Below are positions 48,210 through 59,505 of a stretch of 64,000 nt of DNA, one piece after another; the first letter of the stretch is position 1, and each line of letters begins with the position of its first letter. The notes under the pieces were generated by a model that was given only the letters and a program-made list of their open reading frames with translations, did not search any database and was not told the origin of the DNA. A program made the position numbers and the translations under genes. Location of the stretch: assembly GCA_963921935.1 (NCBI GenBank), contig OY998176.1, positions 52,787,813-52,851,812 of the forward strand, written 5' to 3'. Origin of the DNA: Galeruca laticollis (taxonomy: Eukaryota > Arthropoda > Insecta > Coleoptera > Chrysomelidae).

Positions 48210-48579
48210 GTAAGTATGTTTAATATTCTTATTACTTTTACATCAGCCACTCACTTAATACTTTTGAGATTAGTAGTTATATAGAACACATAAAGTGATC
48301 GTTTTTGAGAAGGACCTGGGTACGTCATTGGCGCACAAAAAGAATTTGTTTGGTAGACAACCTACATTGCCTATATTATGAGGCATTTTCAGTGGACGTG
48401 TTCATTTTTTTCCATTTTCACTTCCTTTAGAATCAGTGACTAGTATTGACGTGCTTCTAAATTGTTTGTTTCCCATTATTTTCATATTTTACACCAGCAT
48501 TTATTCGGCACTATCTTCTTAAAGACAATAATTCACGGACAAGCGAATTTCCGGCAGCAATAATTCTCGTATAAGGCCT
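48210..48579. other. Start of intron 7
   Basis: Nothing recognised. Confidence 0.45.
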
Positions 48580-49627
48580 GTATTCCGATATATACATCAT
48601 TATACTAGATAGTGGGAGTGAAGTATGACGTAATGAATCCAACACCGTAATAGCATATCAACAATGTAAACAAATACTTTGACAGATGAAGGAAATAACA
48701 AGTCAATAAGGACTCAACAGTATATGGACCGAGAAAGATGACGTTTATGCCATCTGCCGTGAAAAAACACAAACAATGTGATGGAAACACTATTAGTAGT
48801 ATTAGTAGCTTTGTATAATCAGCGTTTTTAAATGTTCATTTTTTAAAACTGATATTAAATGTTTATGATGTCCTCATCAAAAGTATCTTTCTGTATTCAT
48901 GGCTGTTCAAATATGCTGTATAAAAATACTACGCAGTTGAAATTTTATAGTTTCCCCGAAAGTCCATTGAACACTGCGTGGATAACCTTAAAACGTCAAA
49001 AATGGATAAATGCAGTAAAAACCCATATGTAATTAAAATGTTGTAATTAAAACATTGTATTAACTATTATTTTGTGTATTATCAGTATGATACTACAATT
49101 GGCAGAAAAGTTCTAAATGTTTTTTACATAAATAAAAGATTATTATCGAGAGAATAAATGTTGTTTTCTGTACGATTTCATTGATTATATAAAATAAAAA
49201 ACTAGTTATGTGTTTGCTGACTTTAATATTATATAATAAGTTCAAATAATTAAATACTATTGAGGGTAAGAAAGTAAACATTTGTACAAAACATCGCTTC
49301 AAGTTTTTTAATTACATTTCAGAAACCATCGGGAGGATTGGGAACCAAATAAACATACTAGAATTTGCAGTGCTCATTTTGTCAATAATCAAAAATCAGA
49401 TAATCCCCTACACCCATCTTACATACCAACAATTTTTCCTGGCAAAGAAAATAAAAAGATCTATTAATTTTTTGCATTTTGTAGGTTGTTTATTATACTG
49501 TTTACATCACAATGTTTTACTTATTTAATACCAGGGCGCTCTACTTTCGACAGAAGTGCTGCCTCTATAGTTCGGTCTCGATCCCTATAGCGTCGTCATT
49601 ACCACTGATGTATATTTCGGAATATAC
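48580..49627. mobile_element. Possible short transposon enclosing the THAP frame
   Basis: GTATTCCGATATATACATCA at 48580-48599 matches the complement of 49606-49627 (GTATATTCCGAAATATACATCA reading inward) except for a 2-base gap and one mismatch. No target duplication was found, so these may be terminal inverted repeats or chance. Confidence 0.35.
48865..49467 (+). CDS. Small two-exon THAP-domain protein
   Basis: Exon 1 (48865-49028) starts MMSSSKVSFCIHGCSNMLYK and runs through LKFYSFPESPLNTAWITLKR to WINAVKTH. Exon 2 (49323-49467) continues NHREDWEPNKHTRICSAHFV and ends SYIPTIFPGKENKKIY then a stop. Junction: donor GTAATT at 49029, acceptor ATTTCAG at 49316-49322; the join keeps frame through an Ile codon. 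The zinc-binding C2CH set is visible (CIHGC and CSAHF), along with the conserved FP, W and PTIF positions of THAP domains. At about 102 residues it is only the DNA-binding domain. THAP domains occur in P-element transposases and in cellular regulators, so this may be a P-like remnant or a small gene nested in the bark intron. The splice model is my inference; no promoter evidence. Confidence 0.65.
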
Positions 49628-50924
49628 CCAAGATATGCGGCAACATTACACTGTCATGTGGTCATAGTCGACGTAAATTAGCAATATGAATGACAGGGCA
49701 AATAATTTATCAAGTTTTAAAATTTTGGGTACACACTCTAAATAGACATCCAAATATAGATCAAAAGAGGTGGAAACCTCCCAGGATGGTGCGTTAGCAC
49801 AACTATTGCTTCGTTGCATACGTTGTTACTAAAATAAATCTCCATCGTGCATAAAATAAATTGATCGTAAGCCAGAATGTATAAATATGTATATTGATGT
49901 TGAAGGTTTGAAATTACATGTATAAAAATAAAAAAATGTCGTGTTGTTGATAGATTGAATTCGTTGTTGATTCAATATTCTGGTTTCTATGAAACAGCGA
50001 TTCATTTGTTATTGTCTCCGTGGTCGCCACACGTGCTTTTGTTTCAAAAACCACCCTATAATATTGCTTCCTGCTGGTTTTTAAAAAAAAATCGGAAACA
50101 ATGATCCACACAAGGAAATTGAATAGGATCTAAGTAATCCTTTATAAGATTCTTCATCATTTATGTTCTATACATTTTTTCCCATATGGAGTACTAATCT
50201 TGGAAATGATGTTTGAAGTCAGTTAAGGCTGGTGAATAGAAACAAAGGTTTCTTAAAATACGATACATACGATCAATTAGTAATCGTAGTATTTGATGAT
50301 TATTCTGAAAACATGGAGAGTGCAAAAGGCATTGAACGACTATAAAAACTATTAAAACGAATATTTGCTGAAATATTTTTTAATGAAAAGATCATGATTC
50401 GAAGAAAAATTTACTGACCAATCTGGCTAACAAACAGCGTTAAATTAATCGTCTTAGTGTTCGGGATTAATTCTTTAGAATTATTAGATTAGTTATTTGA
50501 TTGGGTTAAGGTATTTATTCTATTTAATTTCAAATTTTCCGGGATTCAATGCAGTTGAATTTATACATATTTGCCGCCACCTGGTGCTGCACATGTTTTG
50601 AATCACATGCGAGAAGTACGCTAGTACAGTATTAGGAATATTCTTTGGACACATGCTATTTAACACTGTCCATAAGAGACAATGTGTTAGAAAGAAACAA
50701 ATATGAATTCAGTGTGTTACTCTTTTTCTCTAACAGGATATCATAAAGTATAAAACGTGCCAAAATAGATGTCCATAAGCGACGACAAGGTGTTACAAGT
50801 ATAAATTCATTGTAGGTTTTAATAGAATATTAGACACAGAGAAAGAATTAGTCACTGAACGATTTGCCGGCTTTCGATTGTACATTGATATTAATTGTAA
50901 AATGCATAGTTCTAACACGAGAGC
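49628..50924. other. Intron 7, middle
   Basis: AT-rich; no conserved frame or repeat structure recognised. Confidence 0.45.
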
Positions 50925-50970
50925 AAGTTAGATTAGATTAGATTTTAACGGGGTTACAATGCACTGAAAC

Positions 50971-52215
50971 CTAAGGTTTATCGTGCCCCCCTATCAGAGC
51001 TGTTCTCGCTACTTCTACAGCTCGCCTTCCAGTTCCAGAGTTCTGATGAACTCTAGTATTTCGGACGGCTTCAACGAGGTTATAATCCTCACCGAAGTAT
51101 TTCTTGCGTTGGCTTGCAATGGCGAGGTATTCGAGAACTAGGTGATCCGGAGTTTCATCCTCCTTCCCACAGTCAATTTCTGCTAGACCTATTCTCATTA
51201 GGTGCTTCCTAAGGCGACAGTGTCCTGTAAGAAAGCCCATCAGGAGATGTAGCTTATTTTTACTGAGATCCAAACATGTTTTGGATCTAGCAGTGTCAAA
51301 GTTCCGCAGGAACTTTTTGGAATGTTTCAGCCCGGGAAGGCACCGCCAGAGTGCTTCTCTTTCGGTTTCCTCTTTCTTCCGAAACTCTTTCTTATAGGAG
51401 CATTTTCCTACACCACAGAAAAGCTCCGGGCCATTAAAGAGTGTTTGTGCTCCTTTACTGGCAAGTGTATTGGCCTGTTTATTTCCCTTGATTCCCGAGT
51501 GGCCAGGTACCCGTACTAAAGAGACCCTGTTATTCTTGTCTAATTCATCGGCACTCCCATGTCAACTTTGAGTTAACGACATGTGAACTCAATGCTTTGA
51601 TAGCTGCTTGACTTTCTGAATGGATCGATATGTCACATTTCTGATAGTTTCTTCATAGGTTCATTTCCACGCATCTTTCGATCATTCGATCGCAAGTATT
51701 TCTGCCTGAAAGACGCTCGGGAAGGCACCTAACGATAATGAGTATCTGATGCCAGGACCAAATACTCCAGCGCCTGCTCCAGTGGTGGTTTTTGAACCAT
51801 CTGTATACGTTATAATAGTGTTTTCTTTGAGAGTTTGGATGATATATTCCCTTTCCCAGTCTCTCCTCTTATTTAGCATCGTAGTGAAATGCATACTTAC
51901 TTTCTTAACCATTTCGTCACTGGGAAGATTCGCTCATTGCCTGAACCTTCCTTAAATATTCTAAGAATTGTCTCTTGGGCAGATCTTTCTTGCACCAGAT
52001 GTAGAGGTGTGAGATCTGTAATGATCTCAAGTGCCCTAGTTGGACACGTTCTCATAGCTCCAGTGATGCACACACAAGCAAGCCTTTGAACTTTGTCGAG
52101 GGTCTTCCTCGTGCTGTTCTGACTTGCTTTTGTATGTCAAACTATTGCCACATACGTAATTGCTGGTCTCACAATCATGGCGTACATCCATCGCAGTATT
52201 TTTGGGTTACAGAGG
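50971..52215 (-). pseudogene. LINE RT tail, RNase H and C-terminal region
   Basis: From 52215 leftward the frames read ILRWMYAMIVRPAITYVAIVW and QRLACVCITGAMRTCPTRAL, the segment after the RT thumb. RNase H follows at 51912-51682 with TIITYTDGSKTTTGAGAGVF (first Asp) and QAEILAIE (Glu). A segment at 51273-50971 reads LLMGFLTGHCRLRKHLMRIG and CGKEDETPDHLVLEY, a Cys/His motif common at the C-terminus of such LINEs. Confidence 0.78.
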
Positions 52216-53148
52216 TTAACCTAACCTCTTACCAGCTAGATTTCTGCACGCCATCAAAGCTCTTATTGCTTTACTAGCAGTTATTTCAACATGCTTTGTG
52301 TTGTCAAAGGCCCCAGATATATCCAGGAATGCGCACATTGCGATTTCTTTGTTGTTCAGACTTCTCTGGATGACTTCGGTCAGCTGATACAGAGCCGTCT
52401 CAGTTGATCGACCCGCTCTGTAGACATGCTGACATTTATGAAGTGGTATATTCTCCAGATTATCTGTTCTTATGTAGTTATCCACTACTTTCTCCATCGT
52501 TTTCAGTTGGAACGATGTTAGACAGATGGGTCTAAAAGATCGGGGATCAGTCTCATCTTTTTTCCCTATTTTTGGTATGAAGGTTACACTTGCCCTTCTC
52601 CATTTTCTAGGTATTAGACCCACTGCTAGACTGCTTCTTGTAATCTTTAGCAGGTGAGGAAGAATCTCCTCTATCCCTTGCTGCAGGAGTGCTGGAAATA
52701 TTCCATCCACTCCTGGTGATTTATATGGTTGAAAGGTACTTATTGCCCATTCCAACCGTTTTCTGGTAAATATTTTCTTAGCAATGTCCCAATCTTCCTT
52801 GCGGAATTTTTTGGTGTCATTCATTGCTATTTCAGTGCTTGTTGCTGGTTCACTACCTGGAAAGTGGATTGTAAGAAGAAGAATCGACCGTTCCTCTTCA
52901 CCTTCCGTGTATGATCCGTCTGGCTTTTTTAGCGACATTGTGGGATTAGTGCCCCCATTTGCCATGACCTTTTGTAGTCTGGCCGCTGTGCGAGTGGAAG
53001 TGATCATTTCGCAAAAGGCTTGAAAATTAAGCCTGTCGGCCTTCCTAATCTCTTTATTATACGGAGTAAGCTTCTCAGTGTACCTCTGCCAATTACCTTC
53101 ACGTTTGGCTCTATTAAAGAGCCTACGAACCTCTTTCTGATGTTTCAC
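52216..53148 (-). pseudogene. LINE reverse transcriptase with core deletion
   Basis: Open frame of 310 codons. The N-terminal RT blocks are present: YKSPGVDGIFPALLQQG, VGLIPRKWRRASVTFIPK, SFRPICLTSFQLKTMEKVVD and MCAFLDISGAFDNT with the first catalytic Asp. Directly after FDNT the protein reads KHVEITASKAIRALMACRNL, which in intact elements lies some 200 or more residues later. The YADD block is therefore lost by an in-frame deletion. The frame remains open afterwards, so the deletion may be recent relative to other decay. Confidence 0.8.
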
Positions 53149-53159
53149 AGGTTCTCATT

Positions 53160-53990
53160 CCACCAAGGAGCGTCCTTTTCTGAACGAGCTATTGACAGTG
53201 GGCAACTCGAATAAAAAGCTTCCATTATCGCCTCACTGATCTGTTCGACTCTTTGTTCCAGGTCTTAGTGCGGGTGATTTACCCCATTCACTTCGACGTG
53301 TTCCAAATTGTCATTCAGATTGGTCTTGTAGGATTTCGGATTGTAGGAATCGAGATGGTATTTCCGTCTATCCTAAATTCGATTATCCTATGGTCGGAAA
53401 GTGATGGCTCGCTCATCGCCCTTCAATCTTTTACATTTTTCCTAGAAGTAACATTAACAATTGTTACGTCCAGGACCTCTTCTCTTGCTATCGTGACAAA
53501 GGTGGGGGTTGTCCCCACATTTAAGGTCTCAAGGTTATTTGCTAAGAGATATTCTAATAATAAACACTCACCTTTTGCGTTGTTATTAGTGCTTCCCCAC
53601 ACGGTATTGTGTGCGTTGGCATCACAACCAATTATAATCGGCAGCCGTCTGCTATTGCCAGTGTCTCACTAGTTCTTGTACTTCTTCTGGCGGTGTCATC
53701 GGCCCGTCTCCAGCGAAATAGGCAGAGGCAATGACTATGTCTCGGTCGATACCCCCAATGTTGAGGTGAACCATGATTGAATCAAGGTCCCGTGACACGT
53801 ATTATGTAACACAAATATATTTTATGTGATTTCTTATGATTACACAGGCACGCGGAGATACTTGCCTTCGATCATAAATCAATTTGGAATCCTTGCATGC
53901 CAAACCTTTGATTTGGTCTTCTTTGTTGATCCATGGTTCTTGGATCAGTACAATATCCAGTTGTAGTCTAGCGAACAACCTTGCAATCAC
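53160..53990 (-). pseudogene. LINE apurinic-type endonuclease
   Basis: Frame 53990-53802 reads QLDIVLIQEPWINKEDQIKG, the QEP box with the catalytic Glu. Then, across stops, DRDIVIASAYFAGDG, a damaged NAHxxxWG area, EEVLDVTIVNVTS and SEPSLSDHRIIEFRIDG, the terminal SDH box. The order and spacing match endonucleases of the I/Jockey type. At least three stops are present. Confidence 0.75.
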
Positions 53991-54435
53991 GGCCGAAGCT
54001 CCCTTCGCGTGATGCAGGTTAATCTGAGCTACATTCGTGAACGTGAATTATTATGAATGAAAGAGGCCGAGTTACTCAGCCTCTATTCATCTCCCTCCTT
54101 TGTCTGTCCCTGACCCTCCTCGACCACCATGGCAATATCTTCCTCGGAGTTCGAGCAGGTTTCTTAATCTCGAGTCAGACTCTCGACCCCCAGGCCGCTC
54201 CGCCCAGTTTCCCGGGATGCAGAGGCGATCTCGGCATCCCCAGTCACCCCAGCAGAGCCGGAGGAAATCTCGGGCTGACGCAAGGTCAAGCTTTCGCCTT
54301 TTTCCCCTTTTCCAGAGGTTCCGGATGTGGAGGATATCTTCATGTCCGTTGGATACTCCGCGGGGTTCTTTTTCTTTCCCAGCCGCGAGACAGGGATACG
54401 CCCAAACCGGAAGTTTAGCGCGTAACCTCCTGCCT

Positions 54436-55151
54436 TCAGAGCCTCCTTAGATTGGTGATCGATCCCAATCGTGAGAATAGTTCCCTGTCCCTCATTTTAG
54501 AGTTTAGGGCCCCAGTAGTGAGGTTGTACTTCTGAACCTCGACAAGTTGGAGGATCTTCTCCAATTTCATGTCGTAGCTTCTTGGGAAGAACATCGTTAT
54601 GGTGATATCGGCTTTGGGATGTCGTCTCCACTTCGAGCCACCAATCCGAGTCCATCCCAAGAGTTCAATTTCGGCGCTGACCTCATGAACCAGTCTGCCA
54701 ATTCTTGTGTCCCACAGTCCACCAGTATCATTCCACAATGGAAATGGATACCTGAGAAGCGGATTCCCTTCTCTTTGCTCTGGCACAGCTCTTCCACCAG
54801 AGTGTCTTCCAGTGTGGAGCTGCTCTGCTAAAAGCTAAAAGCCTTCTCTATTTTGACAGCTGCTGTGTAACCAGTGACTTGCCCGGTTACTGTTGCAGCT
54901 GTTTTTGATTTCTTGCTTAGAGGTCGTTTCGGAGGAGTAATATTCTCCGGGCCTCTTTTAAGCTTTGTCTTCCCCGTTAGTGGTTCCTTCGGGGGGGTTG
55001 TGGGCTGAATAGCCTGCTTCCTGGCCTCTTCAGGGGATATTCCCTGATTGAGGTGTCGCAGGTATTTTCGAACCCCTGCTCCACTGAGGCCCTTTCTCAG
55101 TGGGTCGTCTATGCCGCCCGATTCTCCTAGCTTTGGGAGGTCGAACGGCAT
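54436..55151 (-). pseudogene. LINE ORF1 protein
   Basis: The frame at 55151-54828 starts MPFDLPKLGESGGIDDPLRK and has GAGVRKYLRHLNQGISPEEA, a motif found at the start of ORF1 in this kind of LINE, then a basic PPKRPLSKKSK segment. Downstream, IRFSGIHFHCGMILVDCGTQ and LADWFMRSAPKLNSW (54790-54600) and FPRSYDMKLEKILQLVEVQ (54590-54540) fit the RRM-like middle of ORF1. No zinc knuckles were seen. Frames shift at about 54835 and 54600. Confidence 0.65.
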
Positions 55152-55850
55152 ACGACCTTTATGCCGTTTGGCCTTTTTTCACTCTGTGAGGTGTCCGGAT
55201 GAAGAGGTGGAGGTTTTCTCCACTACTTGTCCGGTGGAAGTTTCACATTATCTGTCCATGACTAGTCCCACGAGAAGCTGGGGTCATTACGGTCCACCGC
55301 TGCAGAGCCCCGCATGCAAAGGTAAGGGGTTCAATACAATGGGGAGTTCCCCCCGGTGCTCCAGGGTCGAAACCAGTAAGGACTATTCTTCTATATAGCC
55401 ACGTATTCTTTGGACTGGTTTCCCACCTTGACTTTAGGTTTTAATGAGGTTGTCTGCTCTTGGTCCGGGCATTAAAGCCAAGACCCCCATCCCCCATTCC
55501 ACTGGCCCGCGAGACTTGAGCACATACAGCCAGGAGACATTGGTATAACAGGTGATTTCGAAGTAAGCTCGAAATTTTACCCGGCATCGTTACCCTGTGT
55601 GCAATCCCTTAGCCACGATACTACAGCTGGGACAGATAAAGTTGGTCCGCGGCAGGGTATTCGAGGACCGTCAGTTGAGTTTTTAAACACAACGAGCCTC
55701 GGGTATTTCCCCGCAGACCTCATCCTCATATAAAATCATTTCAGAGGCCCTTCTCCTATCCGTCACCTGGAGACGCGCCGGGTTGGGGCTTCACCCCCTC
55801 CATATCAATAAATACCCCGATGAACTACGTACATATCTATTGATGTGGTT

Positions 55851-57622
55851 CTGACTGGTTACAATATTTCTTTTTATAATAAATATTTCCTCCAATGTTT
55901 ATAGTTATGTTTATAATTAATATCAAAATATTTCTTACTAACATGATGTGTTGTTATTTTATTTACTTAAATAAACGTTTGCGACTTTAACCTCGACATG
56001 AACTAAGTTCGTATTAGTTCGTTTGGGCTGGATCCAGCATTCGGGGTTAATAGCCTCCACTATTATCAACACTACCAGCCTAATGAATGGGTATGGAAAA
56101 CGATCAGGCGCATGTTGGTGCCAGTCCCTACAATTGAGTTACCAGCTCCTACTTTTATTCTTCAATTGGTATTTTGCAGTTGTAAAAAGGGTCGTGGAAA
56201 ACGATGTGGTTGTGCCCAATAATGTGCTCCAATTGTCATGGTCAAGGATGACTTAATTCATCGGTAGAGGAAGAATTACATGAAGATAATCCAATAATTA
56301 TTGAATAAACAGTAGTCAATTCTGAAGTGAATTAAGCCTCTAGGGGAACACTGTGTGGAAAATTTTTTTATTGATGTAACATTTTTCTGTAATCAATGTA
56401 TATCAATATAGTTACTGCTTTATTTGTTTTTGCGTAACTTTATTCAATCCATATTTGTGAGATTAGGGCACAATATAGCGACATAAATTATGTAGAAATT
56501 TATAACGAATACTTTAGGTCCTATTCATTTTCCTCGTCAGGGTGAGTTTTCGAGAAAACTGAAAAAGCTAGGACGGCGTCACATTAGGGGGTGGTTTCTT
56601 GAGCTAAAGGGAATGAAGCAATCTCCCGAGAGCTGAGAACTCTTTTGATCTAAATTTGGATATCTGTAACGAAATTTTCAAAACTTTATAAATTATTTCC
56701 CATGAAAAACGTAATTTACGTCGACTATTAGTTTTTGAGGAGTAGAGATTAATATTAACTTCCTGATGACCTAACGACTGCAGAGAAATATCTTAACAGT
56801 ACAATTTTTACAAATTAATAATTGTTGCTTCTTAGGAAGGAAGGAAACTGAGTCACAATAAATTAACAAAATAGAAAAAGTTTATGATGTCGATAGGTCA
56901 ATTTAATGGACTGTATAAACACCAAAAAATATATTAGTACGCAAAATCTCATAGAAGATAATTAGAAAAAGTTATTTGATGTACTGCTTAATTTGACACC
57001 TACTGTAATTTAGTTGTAGAAATATTAATTATTTTTTTTGTTGCATGTTGCATGAAGATTTGAATTCAACAGGTAAGAATAAATATTAGTAGAATTTCAA
57101 AATTGTATCCATAAAACTTAATTTCACTTTGGCATTAGCTAATTGTATGGGCGGGAAATAAATGGACTGTATTATTTTTTCTTTATATTTGGTTCAATAC
57201 ATAAATTGATACCGGCTAAAAGTGAAGCAAAAAATAAAAAATCATATAAAAAAATAGGAAGCATATAACACTTACCCTTGTTATGCCAGTAGGTCTTCTT
57301 GTCGGTACCGACTGAGTATGAAGGTAGGACCACCACGTGAATTCTAAATCTGGAGTTACACACTTAATTTAAAGGTAAAAATGATTTTTACCAAGATCGA
57401 CAACATGTACTGTGCACCGTTCAAACGCTACTCGAAGGCTCTCGCCTAAATTCTAGTTGGCACGCGCCGAACTATCTTTAACTTGGGGGCAATGCTAAAT
57501 GCTTCCAAAAATTAATTAAATAATTGCCGTGGGGATTGAACACTAATAATGAGATAATGATACTAAGTATACCTACATATTGTATTAATAAACAAATAAT
57601 AAATATTTCTTCATATTTACAG
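55851..57622. other. End of intron 7
   Basis: No family-like frame. Several short frames exist without supporting motifs. Acceptor TTCATATTTACAG at 57610-57622. Confidence 0.45.
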
Positions 57623-57881
57623 CACAATTCAGAAGTGGGACGTAAGAATAGACGCAGCAAACAATTATTGGGGTTTCAATACAACACTGGCAGTAAGAGG
57701 AAGGATTAAGGACCAAAGTGACGATCCGAGATTGCTAGAAGTAATTTTCGAACCATTTTACATGAACAATCAAACGATTTTAGACGGAAAATGTCCCCCT
57801 GGATGGGAATTGGTTGGAGAAACATGTTATATGTACATAGGTGCCCCGATGACATTCTGGGAAGCGAAAGCATTTTGTCAG
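57623..57881 (+). CDS. bark: bark exon: end of repeat 3 and start of C-type lectin domain
   Basis: Phase 2 junction completes Phe (TT|C): FTIQKWDVRIDAANNYWGF. NNYWGFNTTLAVRGRIKDQ corresponds to the NWxG motif near the end of each repeat (NWLGFGNDE, NWWGTDNDN). EVIFEPFYMNNQTILDGKCP follows, then the lectin-like fold begins with CPPGWELVGETCYMYIGAPM and FWEAKAFCQ, the usual first half of a C-type lectin domain. It ends in phase 0 before GTTAGT at 57882. Confidence 0.92.
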
Positions 57882-58909
57882 GTTAGTTCATTATCTAATT
57901 TAAAAAACGTTTATTTAGTTTCTTCACAAATTTATTATTAATATAAAAACACATAAATTAATTTATCTCGACACTGTACTATTTGGCAGTAATGTACTAC
58001 TCAACTGAACTGAATCTTTTTGATAACGTTGCGCTATTTATACAGACGTTCTAGACTTGATTCGAACACTCTAGATTTTACCGATTCTTATAAAGCGTGC
58101 GTTTATATTGCATCTCGAGATTTCTAGAAAATGACACATGACAGGTTATCTGAGTAATATCAACAAACAGCAGGGCCGGACCAGTCCGGGCACATTTCTC
58201 ACGACATAACTGCTTTCTTTTAGACATTATTTATCTATATTCTCACTTAATATCCAAGAAATAATTACTGCTGTAAAACTATTGCACGATATTATTTTCG
58301 TCTTCTTCAGCATTTTCCCATATTGAGTTCGCCGTTTTTCCTTTCACAATTCCCATCGCGTTCTCTTATATCATTATCTGACATCGCTTATGCGATGTAA
58401 ATTTCCCATCTTAGAGCTGGACTTCTTGGGGATTCCCATTTTAGTGTGTCATTTTGTATGTGCTAGCCTCTAGCGTAGTGCTGAGTCGCTGTTTTGATGC
58501 ATCGAGTCGACTCTAGTCGGTTTATATTCGAATCATGATGCGATTCCGTGATTCGAACCCAATAGCCGAGTTCTATGTTTGGTATTCGAATATTGACTCA
58601 AGTCCAGGATCTGATTCGAGTAAACGATTGGATGAGCTTCCGTACATCTGAGGCTTTTTTCGGTTCCATTTTTAATAAAGTTAATTACAATAAAATCTCT
58701 TCACTGCTAGTACTAACAAACAATTAAGTTCACTCACAGTAATAGCTTACTGACACAAAACCAAAAGTTTCACGTTCAAACTTGTATTATTAGACGTCAA
58801 TTAGCTTAAGTACACAGAGATTGGGTAAGAGCGAGTCGGAATACTAGACTCGATTCAGTTGGGCTTGCTTAATAGAAGGGAGTACAAAATCGATTCTACC
58901 TGACTCTAG
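57882..58909. other. Start of intron 8
   Basis: No conserved frame. The segments 58490-58650 and 58840-58910 repeat the words GATTCGA, TCGATTC and GACTCGAGTCTAG-like sequence, and similar words recur at 62800-62860 on the far side of the pogo element, suggesting the pogo copy sits inside an older simple repeat. Confidence 0.45.
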
Positions 58910-59161
58910 TAAGGGAAGTGTGCCTGAGATGGCATACTTTTATTTTGGGTACTATAATTTTTTAATTTATGACCAAAAACATATTTTTATGTAGGAAATA
59001 TATAAAAATGGAATAAATAAAGTAAGTTTTCACAAAACCTAAACGGTTTTTCTATTAACGAAAAAGTATATTTTAAAAAAGAAGCATAATATGCCATCTC
59101 ATGAAAGTAACTATTGATGAGATGGCGCAGTATTAAAAAAAATATAAAACTAGGTACAAAT

Positions 59162-59434
59162 TTAACATTTGAACATTTTTGTCTTTCTGTCTACTCCAGC
59201 ACATTCTGCATGGGTCCATTTCTTACAGATGTGACACTGGAACCATAATTCTCTTGATAGAGACCAGGAGAAAAGTTCATTGCAATAAATACAAGGGAAG
59301 TCCTCCTCATCTAGGTCATCTCCTACGTCAAAGCCCTCGGCTTGCTCATCTTCATTCTCATCCTCCATAACACATTTCTTATTCATAGTTCTCTCCGACT
59401 TTCTTATCATCCCTTCTTTGTTTGTGCTGCTCAA
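59162..59434 (-). pseudogene. C-terminal zinc-finger-like tail of the pogo transposase
   Basis: The minus strand reads an acidic stretch (DEDE-rich, GDDLDEEDFP) followed by CIYCNELFSWSLSRELWFQC and HICKKWTHAECAGVDRK, a Cys4-His-Cys pattern resembling a PHD-like or short zinc finger. Similar tails are known on insect pogo/Tigger-like transposases. It is separated from the preceding frame (ends 59506) by stops. Confidence 0.6.
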
Positions 59435-59505
59435 TCTCTCTACCTATTTTCTTCTTAACAGTTCTCGCCGTCTTTCTTAACATCACTTCTTTCTTTTGTA
59501 CTTCC

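Larger units (their letters stand above)
50925..55850 (-). mobile_element. LINE with RNase H domain (I/R1/LOA-like), internally deleted
   Basis: Right to left: a GC-rich 5' region (about 55160-55850), ORF1, apurinic endonuclease, reverse transcriptase lacking its core, RNase H and a 3' region. The element ends at 50930-50955 with repeated AGATT units on the + strand ((AATCT)n on the element strand), a simple-sequence tail used by some LOA/R1-type elements. The marked GC increase over the surroundings shows a separate origin from the intron. Clade assignment is by architecture only. Confidence 0.8.

Noticed and set aside
54053..55398. Long + strand frames at 54053-54450 and 55048-55398
   Set aside because: They are shadows of the GC-rich LINE ORF1 and 5' region, which is coded on the minus strand.
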